Below, one piece after another: positions 1 to 6,126 of a stretch of 9,574 bases of DNA (position 1 is the stretch's first letter; each line of letters opens with the position of its first letter). The DNA comes from Candidatus Nomurabacteria bacterium (GTDB lineage Bacteria > Patescibacteriota > Minisyncoccia > Phycocordibacterales > UBA9973): NCBI GenBank assembly GCA_023267245.1, contig JAHFNP010000005.1, forward strand, positions 1 through 9,574, read 5' to 3'. A model generated the notes under the pieces. That model worked only from the letters and a program-made list of their open reading frames with translations, was not told where the DNA came from and searched no databases. The translations under genes and the position numbers were made by a program.

Positions 1-317
1 GATCAATCGGGCGAGTAGCGAGTCAAGTTGCTTCTATTTTGGCCGGTAAAAATTCAGCGAGCTACACGAAGAATACTTTGGCCACAGAAAAGGTGGTTAT
101 CATCAACGCTTCGAAGCTTAAAGTCGACGCGAAGAAAATGCTGACTGTTTTTCATGAGAAATATTCCGGATATCCGGGAGGCCTCAAGCTTGAGTCCAAT
201 GAGAAGATTGCCGCCAAGAAAGGCTATGGAGAGATTTTGAAATTGGCCATCCACGGTATGCTTCCTAGAAATAAGCTCAGAGACAGAGCAATGAAGAATT
301 TAAAAGTTAGCGAATAA
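1..317 (+). CDS. rplM: 50S ribosomal protein L13, 5'-truncated by window edge
   Basis: Large-subunit ribosomal protein L13, an early-assembly protein that binds 23S rRNA. The reading frame is open from base 3, giving 104 visible residues; with a usual length near 140, roughly 35-40 N-terminal residues lie off the left edge. Recognisable family segments are IGRVASQVASILAGK (the usual xGRLAxxxAxxLxGK), SYTKN, VVIINASKL, YSGYPGG and IHGMLPRNKLRDRAMKNLKV near the C-terminus. A TTG at 39 is not the start, because L13 homology continues upstream of it. The stop (TAA) is two bases before the ATG of rpsI, the near-universal L13-S9 pair, so the two are surely cotranscribed and probably translationally coupled. 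The promoter is outside the window. Confidence 0.96.
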   Translation, partial: SIGRVASQVASILAGKNSASYTKNTLATEKVVIINASKLKVDAKKMLTVFHEKYSGYPGGLKLESNEKIAAKKGYGEILKLAIHGMLPRNKLRDRAMKNLKVSE

Positions 318-319
318 AT

Positions 320-736
320 ATGACAACCGTAAAAACAGCAAAAAATAGATATGTCGAAGCAGTAGGTCGTCGCAAGACCTCAACCGCCCGAGTCAGAATC
401 ATCCCTGAATCCGCCAAGGCTTCTTTCGTGATTAATGATCGCGAGGCTAAGGAATATTTCCCAACCGGCGAACTTTACAAAATCATCAGCGATCCTTTTA
501 CCAAGGGTAAACTTGAAGGCAAGTATGAAATCTCCGTTAAGGTTAACGGCGGCGGTACTCACTCTCAGGCCGAGGCGATAAGACACGGTATCAGCCGAGT
601 TTTGATCGAGCTTGATGAAGAACTCAGAATCAAATTAAAGAAACTTGGATTCCTCAAGCGAGATCCTAGAATGAAAGAAAGACGTAAGTTCGGTCTCAAG
701 AAAGCCCGAAAGGCCCCACAGTGGAGTAAACGTTAG
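320..736 (+). CDS. rpsI: 30S ribosomal protein S9
   Basis: Small-subunit ribosomal protein S9 (uS9), 138 residues, close to the usual ~130. Visible family features are YVEAVGRRKTSTARVRI at residues ~11-27, the VNGGGTHSQAEAIRHGISRVL segment (~75-95), DPRMKERRKFGLKKARKAPQWSKR at the end, and the terminal KR; in the family the C-terminal tail reaches the P-site tRNA. The ATG follows the rplM stop by two bases and has no Shine-Dalgarno motif, so translation probably depends on coupling to rplM. The stop is TAG. The last six codons form the left arm of a long hairpin that includes the terminator, so the coding end and termination signal are physically merged. Confidence 0.97.
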   Translation: MTTVKTAKNRYVEAVGRRKTSTARVRIIPESAKASFVINDREAKEYFPTGELYKIISDPFTKGKLEGKYEISVKVNGGGTHSQAEAIRHGISRVLIELDEELRIKLKKLGFLKRDPRMKERRKFGLKKARKAPQWSKR

Positions 737-778
737 AAAAAAGCCCGAAAGGGCTTTTTTGTTTGCTCCACTGTGGGG
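714..778 (+). terminator. Rho-independent terminator within an extended hairpin at the rpsI 3' end
   Basis: The core stem is 737-746 (AAAAAAGCCC) against 751-760 (GGGCTTTTTT) with a GAAA tetraloop, a clear intrinsic terminator. Outside it, 714-731 (inside the rpsI coding end) pairs with 761-778 over 18 positions, 17 Watson-Crick and one G-U, separated from the core by a five-base bulge (732-736). The core is symmetric and would also stop minus-strand transcription. It separates the ribosomal protein operon from grpE. Confidence 0.9.
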
Positions 779-794
779 TAAACTTTATTTTTTA

Positions 795-806
795 TGTTAA
801 TATACA
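795..806 (+). promoter_or_regulatory. Candidate grpE promoter (-10 only)
   Basis: An extended -10 TG-T-TAATAT (795-803) or a TATACA at 801-806 lies immediately before the grpE ATG at 813. The predicted start site would be 0-3 bases from the ATG. I see no good -35 box. The preceding terminator makes some promoter here necessary. Confidence 0.4.
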
Positions 807-812
807 AATTAT

Positions 813-1394
813 ATGAGTGACGAAGAAATAAAAGATCCTATAGATATAGAAACACCGGAATCGGAAGTCCTTGAATTTGAATTCAATGATGACGGCGAGG
901 AAGACTTGAAGAAAACTTTGAAGAAATTCAGGGCTGATATCAAAGAGCTTAAAAAGCAAAAGGAAGAATACCTGACCGGTTGGCAGAAAGAGCGGGCGGA
1001 TTTTGTGAATTACAAGAAAGATGAAGAGGAAAGAAATAGGAATTTCAGAAATGTCGTTCAAGAAAGGATTTTAGAAGAATTCCTTTCCGTGATGGATAGT
1101 TTTGATATGGCTTTTTCAAATCGCGATGCGTGGGAGAAAGTGGATGCCAATTGGAGGACTGGCGTGGAATATATTTACGCCCAAATGAATAATGTCTTTG
1201 AAGAAAACGGCATCAAATCCATCGGCCAAGTAGGGGAGAAGTTCAATCCGGAATTTCATCAGTCAGTTGAACATATAGAAACCACTGATCAATCAAAAGA
1301 CGACACCATTGCTCAAGTTTTGCAAAAAGGATACAAAACCAACACCAAAGTCCTTCGCCCAGCGAGAGTGAAAGTGTTTGGGTATAAGGAATAA
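813..1394 (+). CDS. grpE: GrpE, nucleotide exchange factor for DnaK
   Basis: Cytoplasmic cochaperone that dimerises and releases ADP from DnaK. It has 193 residues, normal for the family. An acidic, probably disordered N-terminus (1-30) is followed by a long coiled-coil region (~30-95) with WQKERADFVNYKKDEEE, the segment normally read as RAExxNxRKR. The C-terminal beta domain has GIKSIGQVGEKFNPEFHQSV (~133-152) and VLQKGYKTNTKVLRPARVKV (~169-188), matching the family hallmarks. The ATG at 813 has no Shine-Dalgarno and sits directly after a -10-like box, so the mRNA may be leaderless. grpE is separated from dnaK by three small genes, one of them on the opposite strand, so it is probably not cotranscribed with dnaK. 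Confidence 0.95.
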   Translation: MSDEEIKDPIDIETPESEVLEFEFNDDGEEDLKKTLKKFRADIKELKKQKEEYLTGWQKERADFVNYKKDEEERNRNFRNVVQERILEEFLSVMDSFDMAFSNRDAWEKVDANWRTGVEYIYAQMNNVFEENGIKSIGQVGEKFNPEFHQSVEHIETTDQSKDDTIAQVLQKGYKTNTKVLRPARVKVFGYKE

Positions 1395-1400
1395 ATAGAT

Positions 1401-1430
1401 TTGCATCAAAATTGTGCTTGGTAGTATAAT
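1401..1430 (+). promoter_or_regulatory. Promoter of the coiled-coil gene (leaderless architecture)
   Basis: The -35 is TTGCAT (1401-1406), the spacer is 18 bases, and the -10 is a perfect TATAAT (1425-1430). Six bases separate the -10 from the ATG at 1437, so the expected transcription start falls on the A of that ATG. Confidence 0.65.
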
Positions 1431-1436
1431 GTGGAT

Positions 1437-1739
1437 ATGAAAAAAGTTGCTAAAAAGATAACTGAAAAATATGTCACTGAAAAGACCTTTGAAAAGCATA
1501 TGGGGAGTATTGCCCGTTCGTTTGCTAAAGTTGAAGAATCTTTAGAAAATATAAATAAAACTCTGGTAGTACAGCAAGGAGTTTTACAAACAATGATAAA
1601 AGAAATGAAAAACTTTCGTGAAGATAATAAGTATACGAGAAGCACTCTTTCTGATTTTACCGGAGATGTTTCATCGCATGATCGGAAAATTGATAATTTA
1701 ACCATGCGCGTAGAAAGGCTGGAATCTAAATCAAGATAA
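1437..1739 (+). CDS. Small coiled-coil protein of unknown function
   Basis: I do not recognise a named family. The 100-residue product has a basic N-terminus (MKKVAKKITEKYVTEK), then heptad-like helices almost throughout (FAKVEESLENINKTLVVQQGVLQTMIKEMKNF around 29-60 and DRKIDNLTMRVERLESKSR at the end). No signal peptide or membrane segment is visible. Similar short coiled-coil orphans are common in Patescibacteria-type genomes; this is an impression, not a search result. I chose ATG 1437 over the in-frame GTG at 1431 because a perfect TATAAT ends at 1430, which puts the GTG upstream of the likely transcript start. A 53-residue gene follows six bases after the stop, presumably in the same transcript. 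Confidence 0.75.
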   Translation: MKKVAKKITEKYVTEKTFEKHMGSIARSFAKVEESLENINKTLVVQQGVLQTMIKEMKNFREDNKYTRSTLSDFTGDVSSHDRKIDNLTMRVERLESKSR

Positions 1740-1745
1740 AATATC

Positions 1746-1907
1746 ATGCCACACGAAGGAGAACCAAAATTAAATAAAGAACCAAAACCTAGAGAGTCTT
1801 CTGATGAAGAACGAAAAAAGGAGGCGCTTGAGAGAGGTCTTCCCGAAGATGCAAGTTGGGTGGAAATTTACAACAGTTATCTTTCTGAAGCTAAGAAAGA
1901 TAAGTAA
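1746..1907 (+). CDS. 53-residue charged protein, unknown function
   Basis: ATG at 1746, TAA at 1905-1907. A highly charged, lysine/glutamate-rich N-terminal half (MPHEGEPKLNKEPKPRESSD) is followed by ALERGLPEDASWVEIYNSYLSEAKK. The second part resembles the first two helices of a J-domain ('LGvxxdAsxeEIkxaYr...'), but there is no HPD motif and the chain is too short for a whole J-domain. It lies six bases behind the coiled-coil gene with no Shine-Dalgarno, consistent with a two-gene operon. Its stop is one base from the stop of the convergent gene at 1909. Because it is short, the reading frame itself needs comparative support. Confidence 0.55.
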   Translation: MPHEGEPKLNKEPKPRESSDEERKKEALERGLPEDASWVEIYNSYLSEAKKDK

Positions 1908-1908
1908 T

Positions 1909-2439
1909 CTACTTCCCGAAAGTTTTAAATAAAACTTTTCTGGTTTCTTCGTCTACAAACTCCGTGACGATGATCATGAGCTCAGTCGTAAGGCCGAGGT
2001 CTTTTTTTATATTCATAAACAGATGTTCGAAAGGGTAGGGGGAAATCCAAGCGGAATTTTTGAGGCAGACGAAGCCGGCTTTCTTGAGCAGGTAGCGGAG
2101 AGACTCGCGTTCGCTCTTGCGGCTCTCCGGCAGGTCGAGGAGGATGATCCGCCATTTGCCGTCCCACCTCGGGTCTAAGACAGAGCCTTCATCTTGGAGT
2201 TTTAAACTGGTCGCTTTCTTCCGGCCTTCCTTTGTGAGGCGAGCGTAGTCGTTCTGGCCCGAAGATACATTCTCGATCAATCCTTGCTCGCGTAGTGCCT
2301 TTAAGGAGCGTGTGAGGGCATAGGCAGGCTTTCGGGAGGCATTTGGAGTAACCTTTCGAGTCAGCTCAGGCAGGCTAACAGCGGTCTTTTCAGACAGTAT
2401 TTTAAGGATTTTTTGCGAAAAAGTAGACTTTATTGACAT
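1909..2439 (-). CDS. PaaX/Cas2-like protein with N-terminal winged helix, putative transcription regulator
   Basis: A 176-residue protein. Residues ~5-75 look like a winged helix-turn-helix (SQKILKILSEK, ALTRSLKALREQGLIEN, DYARLTKEGRKKA). Residues ~91-170 carry RWDGKWRIILLDLPESRKSERESLRYLLKKAG and WISPYPFE, typical of the ferredoxin-like domain shared by PaaX C-terminal regions and Cas2; annotation pipelines sometimes label such proteins Cas2. No cas genes or repeats are present, so a CRISPR role is unsupported. I chose ATG 2439 over GTG 2445 because a good promoter places the transcript start on that ATG. The gene is divergent from dnaK, and the -35 boxes of the two strands overlap, so it may regulate the dnaK region or itself; that is inference. 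The stop (TAG) is one base from the convergent 53-residue gene. Confidence 0.82.
   Translation of the reverse strand: MSIKSTFSQKILKILSEKTAVSLPELTRKVTPNASRKPAYALTRSLKALREQGLIENVSSGQNDYARLTKEGRKKATSLKLQDEGSVLDPRWDGKWRIILLDLPESRKSERESLRYLLKKAGFVCLKNSAWISPYPFEHLFMNIKKDLGLTTELMIIVTEFVDEETRKVLFKTFGK
1918..1939. terminator. Weak AT-rich hairpin between convergent genes
   Basis: AAAGTTTT (1919-1926) and AAAACTTT (1931-1938) pair perfectly around an AAAT loop, inside the 3' end of the PaaX/Cas2-like gene and just after the stop of the 53-residue gene. The 3' arm carries a short T-run. The stem is almost all A-T, so termination would be inefficient; chance in AT-rich DNA is possible. Confidence 0.25.
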
Positions 2440-2445
2440 GCCCAC

Positions 2446-2474
2446 ATTTTATATAATATACTACCTTTTGACAA
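2446..2474 (-). promoter_or_regulatory. Promoter of the PaaX/Cas2-like gene (leaderless architecture)
   Basis: On the minus strand, -35 TTGTCA (2474-2469), a 17-base spacer and -10 TAAAAT (2451-2446). Six bases then lead to the ATG at 2439, so the expected start site is the A of the start codon. The -35 overlaps a plus-strand TTGACA at 2468-2473, so proteins bound here could affect both directions. Confidence 0.6.
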
Positions 2475-2496
2475 GCTTTTAGCGGTCACGAAATAC

Positions 2497-2524
2497 TTGC
2501 TAAAAATTATGGTAGGTATATAAT
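2497..2524 (+). promoter_or_regulatory. Candidate dnaK promoter
   Basis: -35 TTGCTA (2497-2502), 16-base spacer, perfect -10 TATAAT (2519-2524). Expected start site near 2531, giving dnaK a leader of about 140 bases that contains the inverted repeat at 2551-2662. A separate TTGACA at 2468-2473 has no convincing plus-strand -10 at normal spacing. No CIRCE (HrcA operator) sequence is visible. Confidence 0.5.
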
Positions 2525-2550
2525 TGTGGAATATTTATTAATTATATCTA

Positions 2551-2662
2551 AATTTTTAAATAGCTATTGTTCACAAGGCACGCATAAAATTCTAGTGAAT
2601 TTTTGCTCTGCTCGCGCCAGTCGCGCTGTGCAAGGCCTTGCTCACAATACTATTTTAAAATT
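2551..2662 (+). repeat. Large imperfect inverted repeat in the dnaK leader
   Basis: The outer arms pair as AAATAGCTATTGT (2558-2570) with ACAATACTATTT (2644-2655), 12 pairs with one bulged C, then a 3x3 internal loop, then CAAGG (2574-2578) with CCTTG (2636-2640). Further A-T pairs outside extend the arms toward 2551 and 2662. Inside, 2582-2606 forms a hairpin of ten pairs with one bulged T and a TAGT loop (AAAATTC/GAATTTT core). A CGCG-CCAGT-CGCG motif and a 12-bp palindrome (GCAAGGCCTTGC, 2630-2641) also lie within. It may be a folded 5'-UTR element or a MITE-like repeat; the sequence alone cannot separate these. Confidence 0.6.
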
Positions 2663-2671
2663 TTAAATTAT

Positions 2672-4570
2672 ATGTCAAAAATTATAGGAATAGACTTGGG
2701 TACAACAAATAGTGCAGTTGCGATTATCGAAGGCGGACAGCCGAAGATTATAGAAAATATTGAAGGCGCGAGGACAACGCCGTCGGTTGTTTCTGTTGCA
2801 AAAAATGGAGATAGATTGGTAGGTCTTCTAGCAAAGCGCCAAGCGGTTACAAATCCTGAAAATACTATTTACGGTATCAAGCGTTTTATGGGCCACAACT
2901 TTGAAGATCCGGAAGTACAGAAAGATATGAAGAATGCATCTTTCAAAATTCAGAAAGGCGCGAACGGCGGAGTAGAAGTTAAAATCGGCGACAAGTGGAT
3001 GAGACCCGAGGAAGTTTCCGCGATGATCTTGTCTAAAATAAAAACTGATGTCGAAGCAAAGATCGGTGAGAAGATTACCGAAGCGATCATAACCGTGCCG
3101 GCGTATTTCAACGACACACAAAGACAAGCGACGATCGACGCTGGCAAGATCGCCGGCCTTGATGTGAAGCGCATTATCAACGAGCCGACTGCGGCTGCTC
3201 TCGCTTACGGTTTGAACTCAAAGAAAAATGAAAAGATCGTAGTTTACGACTTCGGCGGCGGTACGCTCGATATCTCAGTACTCGAAGTCGGTGATGATGT
3301 TATTGAGGTGAAGTCGACAGACGGCGACAGTCACTTGGGTGGCCGTGATATCGACCACAAGATTATAAATTGGATTGCGGATGAATTTAAAAAGACTTCC
3401 GGCGTGGATGTGCGCGGTGATGCTTTGGCTTTGCAGAGATTAGATGAAGCGGCTGAAAAAGCAAAGATAGAACTCTCGACTGCGATCGAAACTGAAATAA
3501 ATATTCCTTTCATCACTTCGACTGCGGCTGGCCCTCAGCACTTGCTCTTGAAGATGACTCGCGCTCAACTCGAATCTATCGCGGATGAATATATCGTCCG
3601 TTCGATGGAGATCGCCAAGCGCGCGATGAATGCTTCAGGATTTAAGATCGAAGAAATAAATGAAATAATCATGGTTGGCGGACAGACTCGAATGCCTAAA
3701 ATTGTCGAAGAGGTCAAGAAATTCTTCGGCAAGACTCCAAACCTTTCTATCAATCCCGATGAAGTCGTAGCCCTCGGCGCGGCTGTCCAGGCTGGAGTCC
3801 TGCAAGGCGATGTGCGCGATGTTTTGCTCCTCGATGTTATTCCACTTTCTTTAGGCATAGAGACTTTGGGCGGAGTCGCGACAAAGCTTGTAGAAAGAAA
3901 TACAACTATCCCGTCCTCCAAGTCCCAAGTATTTTCTACCGCGGCTGATAATCAAACTTCTGTTGAAATCCATATCGTCCAAGGGGAACGCCCGATGGCT
4001 TCTGACAACAAATCTCTCGGCCGATTTATTCTCGACGGCGTACCGCCGGCTCCGCGCGGCATGCCTCAAGTCGAAGTGACTTTCGATGTTGACGCGAACG
4101 GTATTTTGAATGTGACCGCGAAAGACAAGACTTCCGGTAAGACGCAGACTATCAGGATCGAAGCGAGTTCTGGACTTAAAGAAGAAGATATCAAAAAGAT
4201 GCAACAGGACGCCGAGCTTCATGCTGATGAAGATAAAAAGAAAAAGGAAGCTGTCGATATAAAAAATACTGCCGAGATGATCATGTATTCCGCTGAAAAA
4301 TCTCTTAAAGATGCTGAGGGTAAAATTGATGAAGCGCTTAAGGCTTCTGTTCAAGCGAAAATCGACGCGGTTAAGGCTGTTAAAGATGGCGTTGATTCAG
4401 ACGCAATTAAAAAAGCCACGGAAGAATTGTCCAATGAAATGTCTAAGATCGGTGAAGCTATGTCTAAGGCGAATCAAGCTCCAAATGGAGAGCAACCGGC
4501 TGAACAAGAAAAGGCTGAAGAACCAAAAGAAGAAGGGGATGGCAATATTCGCGACGCTGAGGTAAAATAA
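2672..4570 (+). CDS. dnaK: Chaperone protein DnaK (Hsp70)
   Basis: ATP-dependent chaperone of 632 residues that binds exposed hydrophobic peptides and cycles with DnaJ and GrpE. Visible landmarks: phosphate-1 loop [10 protein letters not shown] (~5-14), [10 protein letters not shown] (~171-180), phosphate-2 [17 protein letters not shown] (~193-209), adenosine motif [10 protein letters not shown] (~333-342), interdomain linker [13 protein letters not shown] (~383-395), beta-sandwich substrate domain to ~510, then a helical lid and an acidic tail ending RDAEVK. The nucleotide domain keeps the loop (~88-108) seen in proteobacterial DnaK and absent from Bacillus-type proteins. The correct start is ATG 2672 (MSKIIGID); an in-frame TTG at 2603 adds 23 residues unlike any Hsp70. 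There is no Shine-Dalgarno. dnaJ follows after 4 bases. Confidence 0.98.
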   Translation: MSKIIGIDLGTTNSAVAIIEGGQPKIIENIEGARTTPSVVSVAKNGDRLVGLLAKRQAVTNPENTIYGIKRFMGHNFEDPEVQKDMKNASFKIQKGANGGVEVKIGDKWMRPEEVSAMILSKIKTDVEAKIGEKITEAIITVPAYFNDTQRQATIDAGKIAGLDVKRIINEPTAAALAYGLNSKKNEKIVVYDFGGGTLDISVLEVGDDVIEVKSTDGDSHLGGRDIDHKIINWIADEFKKTSGVDVRGDALALQRLDEAAEKAKIELSTAIETEINIPFITSTAAGPQHLLLKMTRAQLESIADEYIVRSMEIAKRAMNASGFKIEEINEIIMVGGQTRMPKIVEEVKKFFGKTPNLSINPDEVVALGAAVQAGVLQGDVRDVLLLDVIPLSLGIETLGGVATKLVERNTTIPSSKSQVFSTAADNQTSVEIHIVQGERPMASDNKSLGRFILDGVPPAPRGMPQVEVTFDVDANGILNVTAKDKTSGKTQTIRIEASSGLKEEDIKKMQQDAELHADEDKKKKEAVDIKNTAEMIMYSAEKSLKDAEGKIDEALKASVQAKIDAVKAVKDGVDSDAIKKATEELSNEMSKIGEAMSKANQAPNGEQPAEQEKAEEPKEEGDGNIRDAEVK

Positions 4571-4574
4571 AAAT

Positions 4575-5660
4575 ATGGCAAAAAAGGATTATTATGAAAT
4601 GCTGGGCGTAGATAAAAATGCCTCCAAGGAGGATATTAAAAAAGCGTTTCATAAATTGGCCCATAAATATCATCCCGACAAAAAAGGCGGCGATGAAGCT
4701 CGCTTCAAGGAGGCGAATGAAGCCTATCAGATCCTCTCCGATGAAAAGAAAAGAGCTCAATACGACCAGTACGGCAATGCTGATGGTGCTGGTTTTCAGG
4801 GGAATTATGATCCTAGAAGCGCCGGCGCTGAAGGATTCGGTTTTGATTTTTCCGGCTTTGCAGATCAAGGCGGTTTCGGCGATTTGAATGATATTTTTTC
4901 TGAATTCTTCAGCGGCGGCATGAGCCAGACAAAATCAAGAAGGGGCCGAGATATTTCGACTGAGATCGAGATACCTTTTATTGATTCTATTTTTGGCACA
5001 GAGAGAAAAATTTTAATAACAAAAACTTCAACTTGCGAAACTTGTAGCGGCACCGGCGGCAAGCCGGGGACAGCGATGAAGAAATGCGCCAAGTGCAACG
5101 GCCAGGGTAAAATCCACGAAACCAAAAGATCTTTCTTGGGTACTTTTAGTAATGTGAAGCTCTGTGAAGATTGTAATGGATCCGGAACTGTCCCGGCCGA
5201 GAAATGCACTGTATGTCACGGTGTCGGAGTTTTGAAAAAGGAGCAGGAAGTCAAAGTTTCTATCCCGACCGGTATCCAAGACGGCGAGATGATTCGTTTG
5301 TCCGGCATGGGTGAAGCTGTGCCGAAAGGACAGACTGGGGACCTTTATATAAAGATCAATATCGCTCCGCATCCGACTTGGAAGCGCGAGGGTCCTAACC
5401 TAGTGACTTCCCTCAATATCAAACTTTCCGACGCCTTGCTCGGCACGGAATATCCGATCCCGGCCCTCGACGGCGAGATTAGAGTAAAGATACCGGAAGG
5501 CGTCAGTCCTGGTGAAATCCTCCGCGTCAAAGGCCGCGGCGTGCCTCTTAATAAATATAAAAGAGGAGATATTTTGATTAAGTTAAATATTAAATTGCCG
5601 TCCAAGCTTTCGCACAAATCCCGCGAGCTTATAGAGCGTCTCCGCGAAGAAGGGATCTAA
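4575..5660 (+). CDS. dnaJ: Chaperone protein DnaJ (Hsp40, type I)
   Basis: Cochaperone that delivers clients to DnaK and stimulates its ATPase; 361 residues, near the usual ~370. J-domain ~5-66 with the essential HPD at 33-35; Gly/Phe-rich linker ~68-118; a zinc-binding region with all four CxxCxGxG repeats starting at C154, C171, C197 and C211; C-terminal peptide-binding domains from ~225 (VSIPTGIQDGEMIRLSGMGE; PALDGEIRVKIPEGVSPGE). All key residues are present, so it should be active. It starts four bases after dnaK and has the clearest Shine-Dalgarno-like sequence of the window, GAGG at 4559-4562 in the dnaK end, though 12 bases from the ATG. A 12-bp palindrome (4818-4829) encodes SAGA in the linker. 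No terminator follows. Confidence 0.98.
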   Translation: MAKKDYYEMLGVDKNASKEDIKKAFHKLAHKYHPDKKGGDEARFKEANEAYQILSDEKKRAQYDQYGNADGAGFQGNYDPRSAGAEGFGFDFSGFADQGGFGDLNDIFSEFFSGGMSQTKSRRGRDISTEIEIPFIDSIFGTERKILITKTSTCETCSGTGGKPGTAMKKCAKCNGQGKIHETKRSFLGTFSNVKLCEDCNGSGTVPAEKCTVCHGVGVLKKEQEVKVSIPTGIQDGEMIRLSGMGEAVPKGQTGDLYIKINIAPHPTWKREGPNLVTSLNIKLSDALLGTEYPIPALDGEIRVKIPEGVSPGEILRVKGRGVPLNKYKRGDILIKLNIKLPSKLSHKSRELIERLREEGI

Positions 5661-5661
5661 G

Positions 5662-5690
5662 TTGACAGGATTGGGCTGCTCTGGTAGCAT
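5662..5690 (+). promoter_or_regulatory. Promoter of the HEAT-like gene
   Basis: -35 is a perfect TTGACA (5662-5667), one base after the dnaJ stop; the spacer is 17 bases; -10 is TAGCAT (5685-5690) preceded by TGG, an extended -10. Expected start near 5697, giving a 40-base leader. In that leader GAACAG (5694-5699) can pair with CTGTTC (5727-5732), just before the ATG at 5737. Confidence 0.6.
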
Positions 5691-5736
5691 GGGGAACAGA
5701 AAAATCAAAGATTCAAACCTTTAAACCTGTTCTGTC

Positions 5737-6084
5737 ATGAAAACAAAAGAAATTAAAGAATCCTTAGTTGGAAAAACTAAAGGGCAAATTATCGACATCC
5801 TCGCCACCGAAAGTGGCGATTTAGTATCTGAGGCAATCGAAATTGCAAAGAGAGAAAAATTCTTGCTGGAGGCTATCCTCGCATTGGCTTCCAATAAAGA
5901 TGAAGATGTTCGAAAATGGGTGAGCACCCTTTTGACGCCGCTCAACAAGGATAGCGATACCAAAGCTCTTCTTAAAAACTTGCAGAACAATAAAAATGAT
6001 AATGTAAAGGATGCCGCTTGGAACAAATGGCATGCATGCAAGTTTTCCAACAAGATTAAAATCAAAGTCACGGATCCTTGCTAA
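5737..6084 (+). CDS. Small helical protein with HEAT-like repeats, unknown function
   Basis: A 115-residue product with no named family that I recognise. It appears all-helical. Two segments match the pattern of HEAT or leucine-rich-variant repeats, which have a D.DVR..A motif: ASNKDEDVRKWVSTLL (~51-66) and QNNKNDNVKDAAWNKW (~83-98). An earlier helix pair (QIIDILATESGDLVSEAIEIAKREKFLLEAI) may be a third unit. Such folds usually bind proteins. The C-terminus (CKFSNKIKIKVTDPC) has two cysteines. It has its own promoter after dnaJ and ends just before the 34-bp palindromic terminator. There is no Shine-Dalgarno. An adaptor role with the neighbouring chaperones is only a guess from position. Confidence 0.72.
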   Translation: MKTKEIKESLVGKTKGQIIDILATESGDLVSEAIEIAKREKFLLEAILALASNKDEDVRKWVSTLLTPLNKDSDTKALLKNLQNNKNDNVKDAAWNKWHACKFSNKIKIKVTDPC

Positions 6085-6092
6085 GGCTCTTA

Positions 6093-6126
6093 AAAACCCT
6101 TTTGTACAATTGTACAAAAGGGTTTT
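6093..6126. terminator. Bidirectional terminator, 34-bp perfect palindrome
   Basis: A perfect palindrome centred between 6109 and 6110: arm AAAACCCTTTTGTACAA, then its exact complement. It ends in T-runs on both strands and lies between the convergent HEAT-like gene (stop 6084) and miaA, whose TAA stop (6127-6125) overlaps its right end. It should serve as a shared terminator. Confidence 0.85.

Noticed and set aside
39..41. TTG as start of the L13 gene
   Set aside because: The frame is open to base 3 and the upstream residues (IGRVASQVA) match L13, so the gene is simply cut by the window edge.
1909..2439. Cas2 of a CRISPR system
   Set aside because: The Cas2-like half is fused to a winged helix and there are no cas1, other cas genes or repeat-spacer arrays in the window.
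2603..2671. N-terminal extension of DnaK from TTG 2603
   Set aside because: The 23 extra residues are Cys/Arg-rich, unlike Hsp70, and fall in the folded leader; [14 protein letters not shown] at 2672 is the standard start.
2446..2671. CIRCE/HrcA operator before dnaK
   Set aside because: I looked for TTAGCACTC-N9-GAGTGCTAA and close variants and found none.
2828..4354. Long minus-strand open frames opposite dnaK
   Set aside because: They are shadows of a strongly conserved gene and show no family features or start signals.
4818..4829. AGCGCCGGCGCT palindrome in the dnaJ Gly/Phe region as a third inserted mini-element
   Set aside because: Only 12 bp, in a linker of variable length where Ala/Gly codons easily make such a sequence; it cannot be told from chance without relatives.
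5801..5819. 7-bp hairpin with CGAAA loop inside the start of the HEAT-like gene
   Set aside because: It lies in coding sequence with no T-run and no regulatory context; probably incidental.
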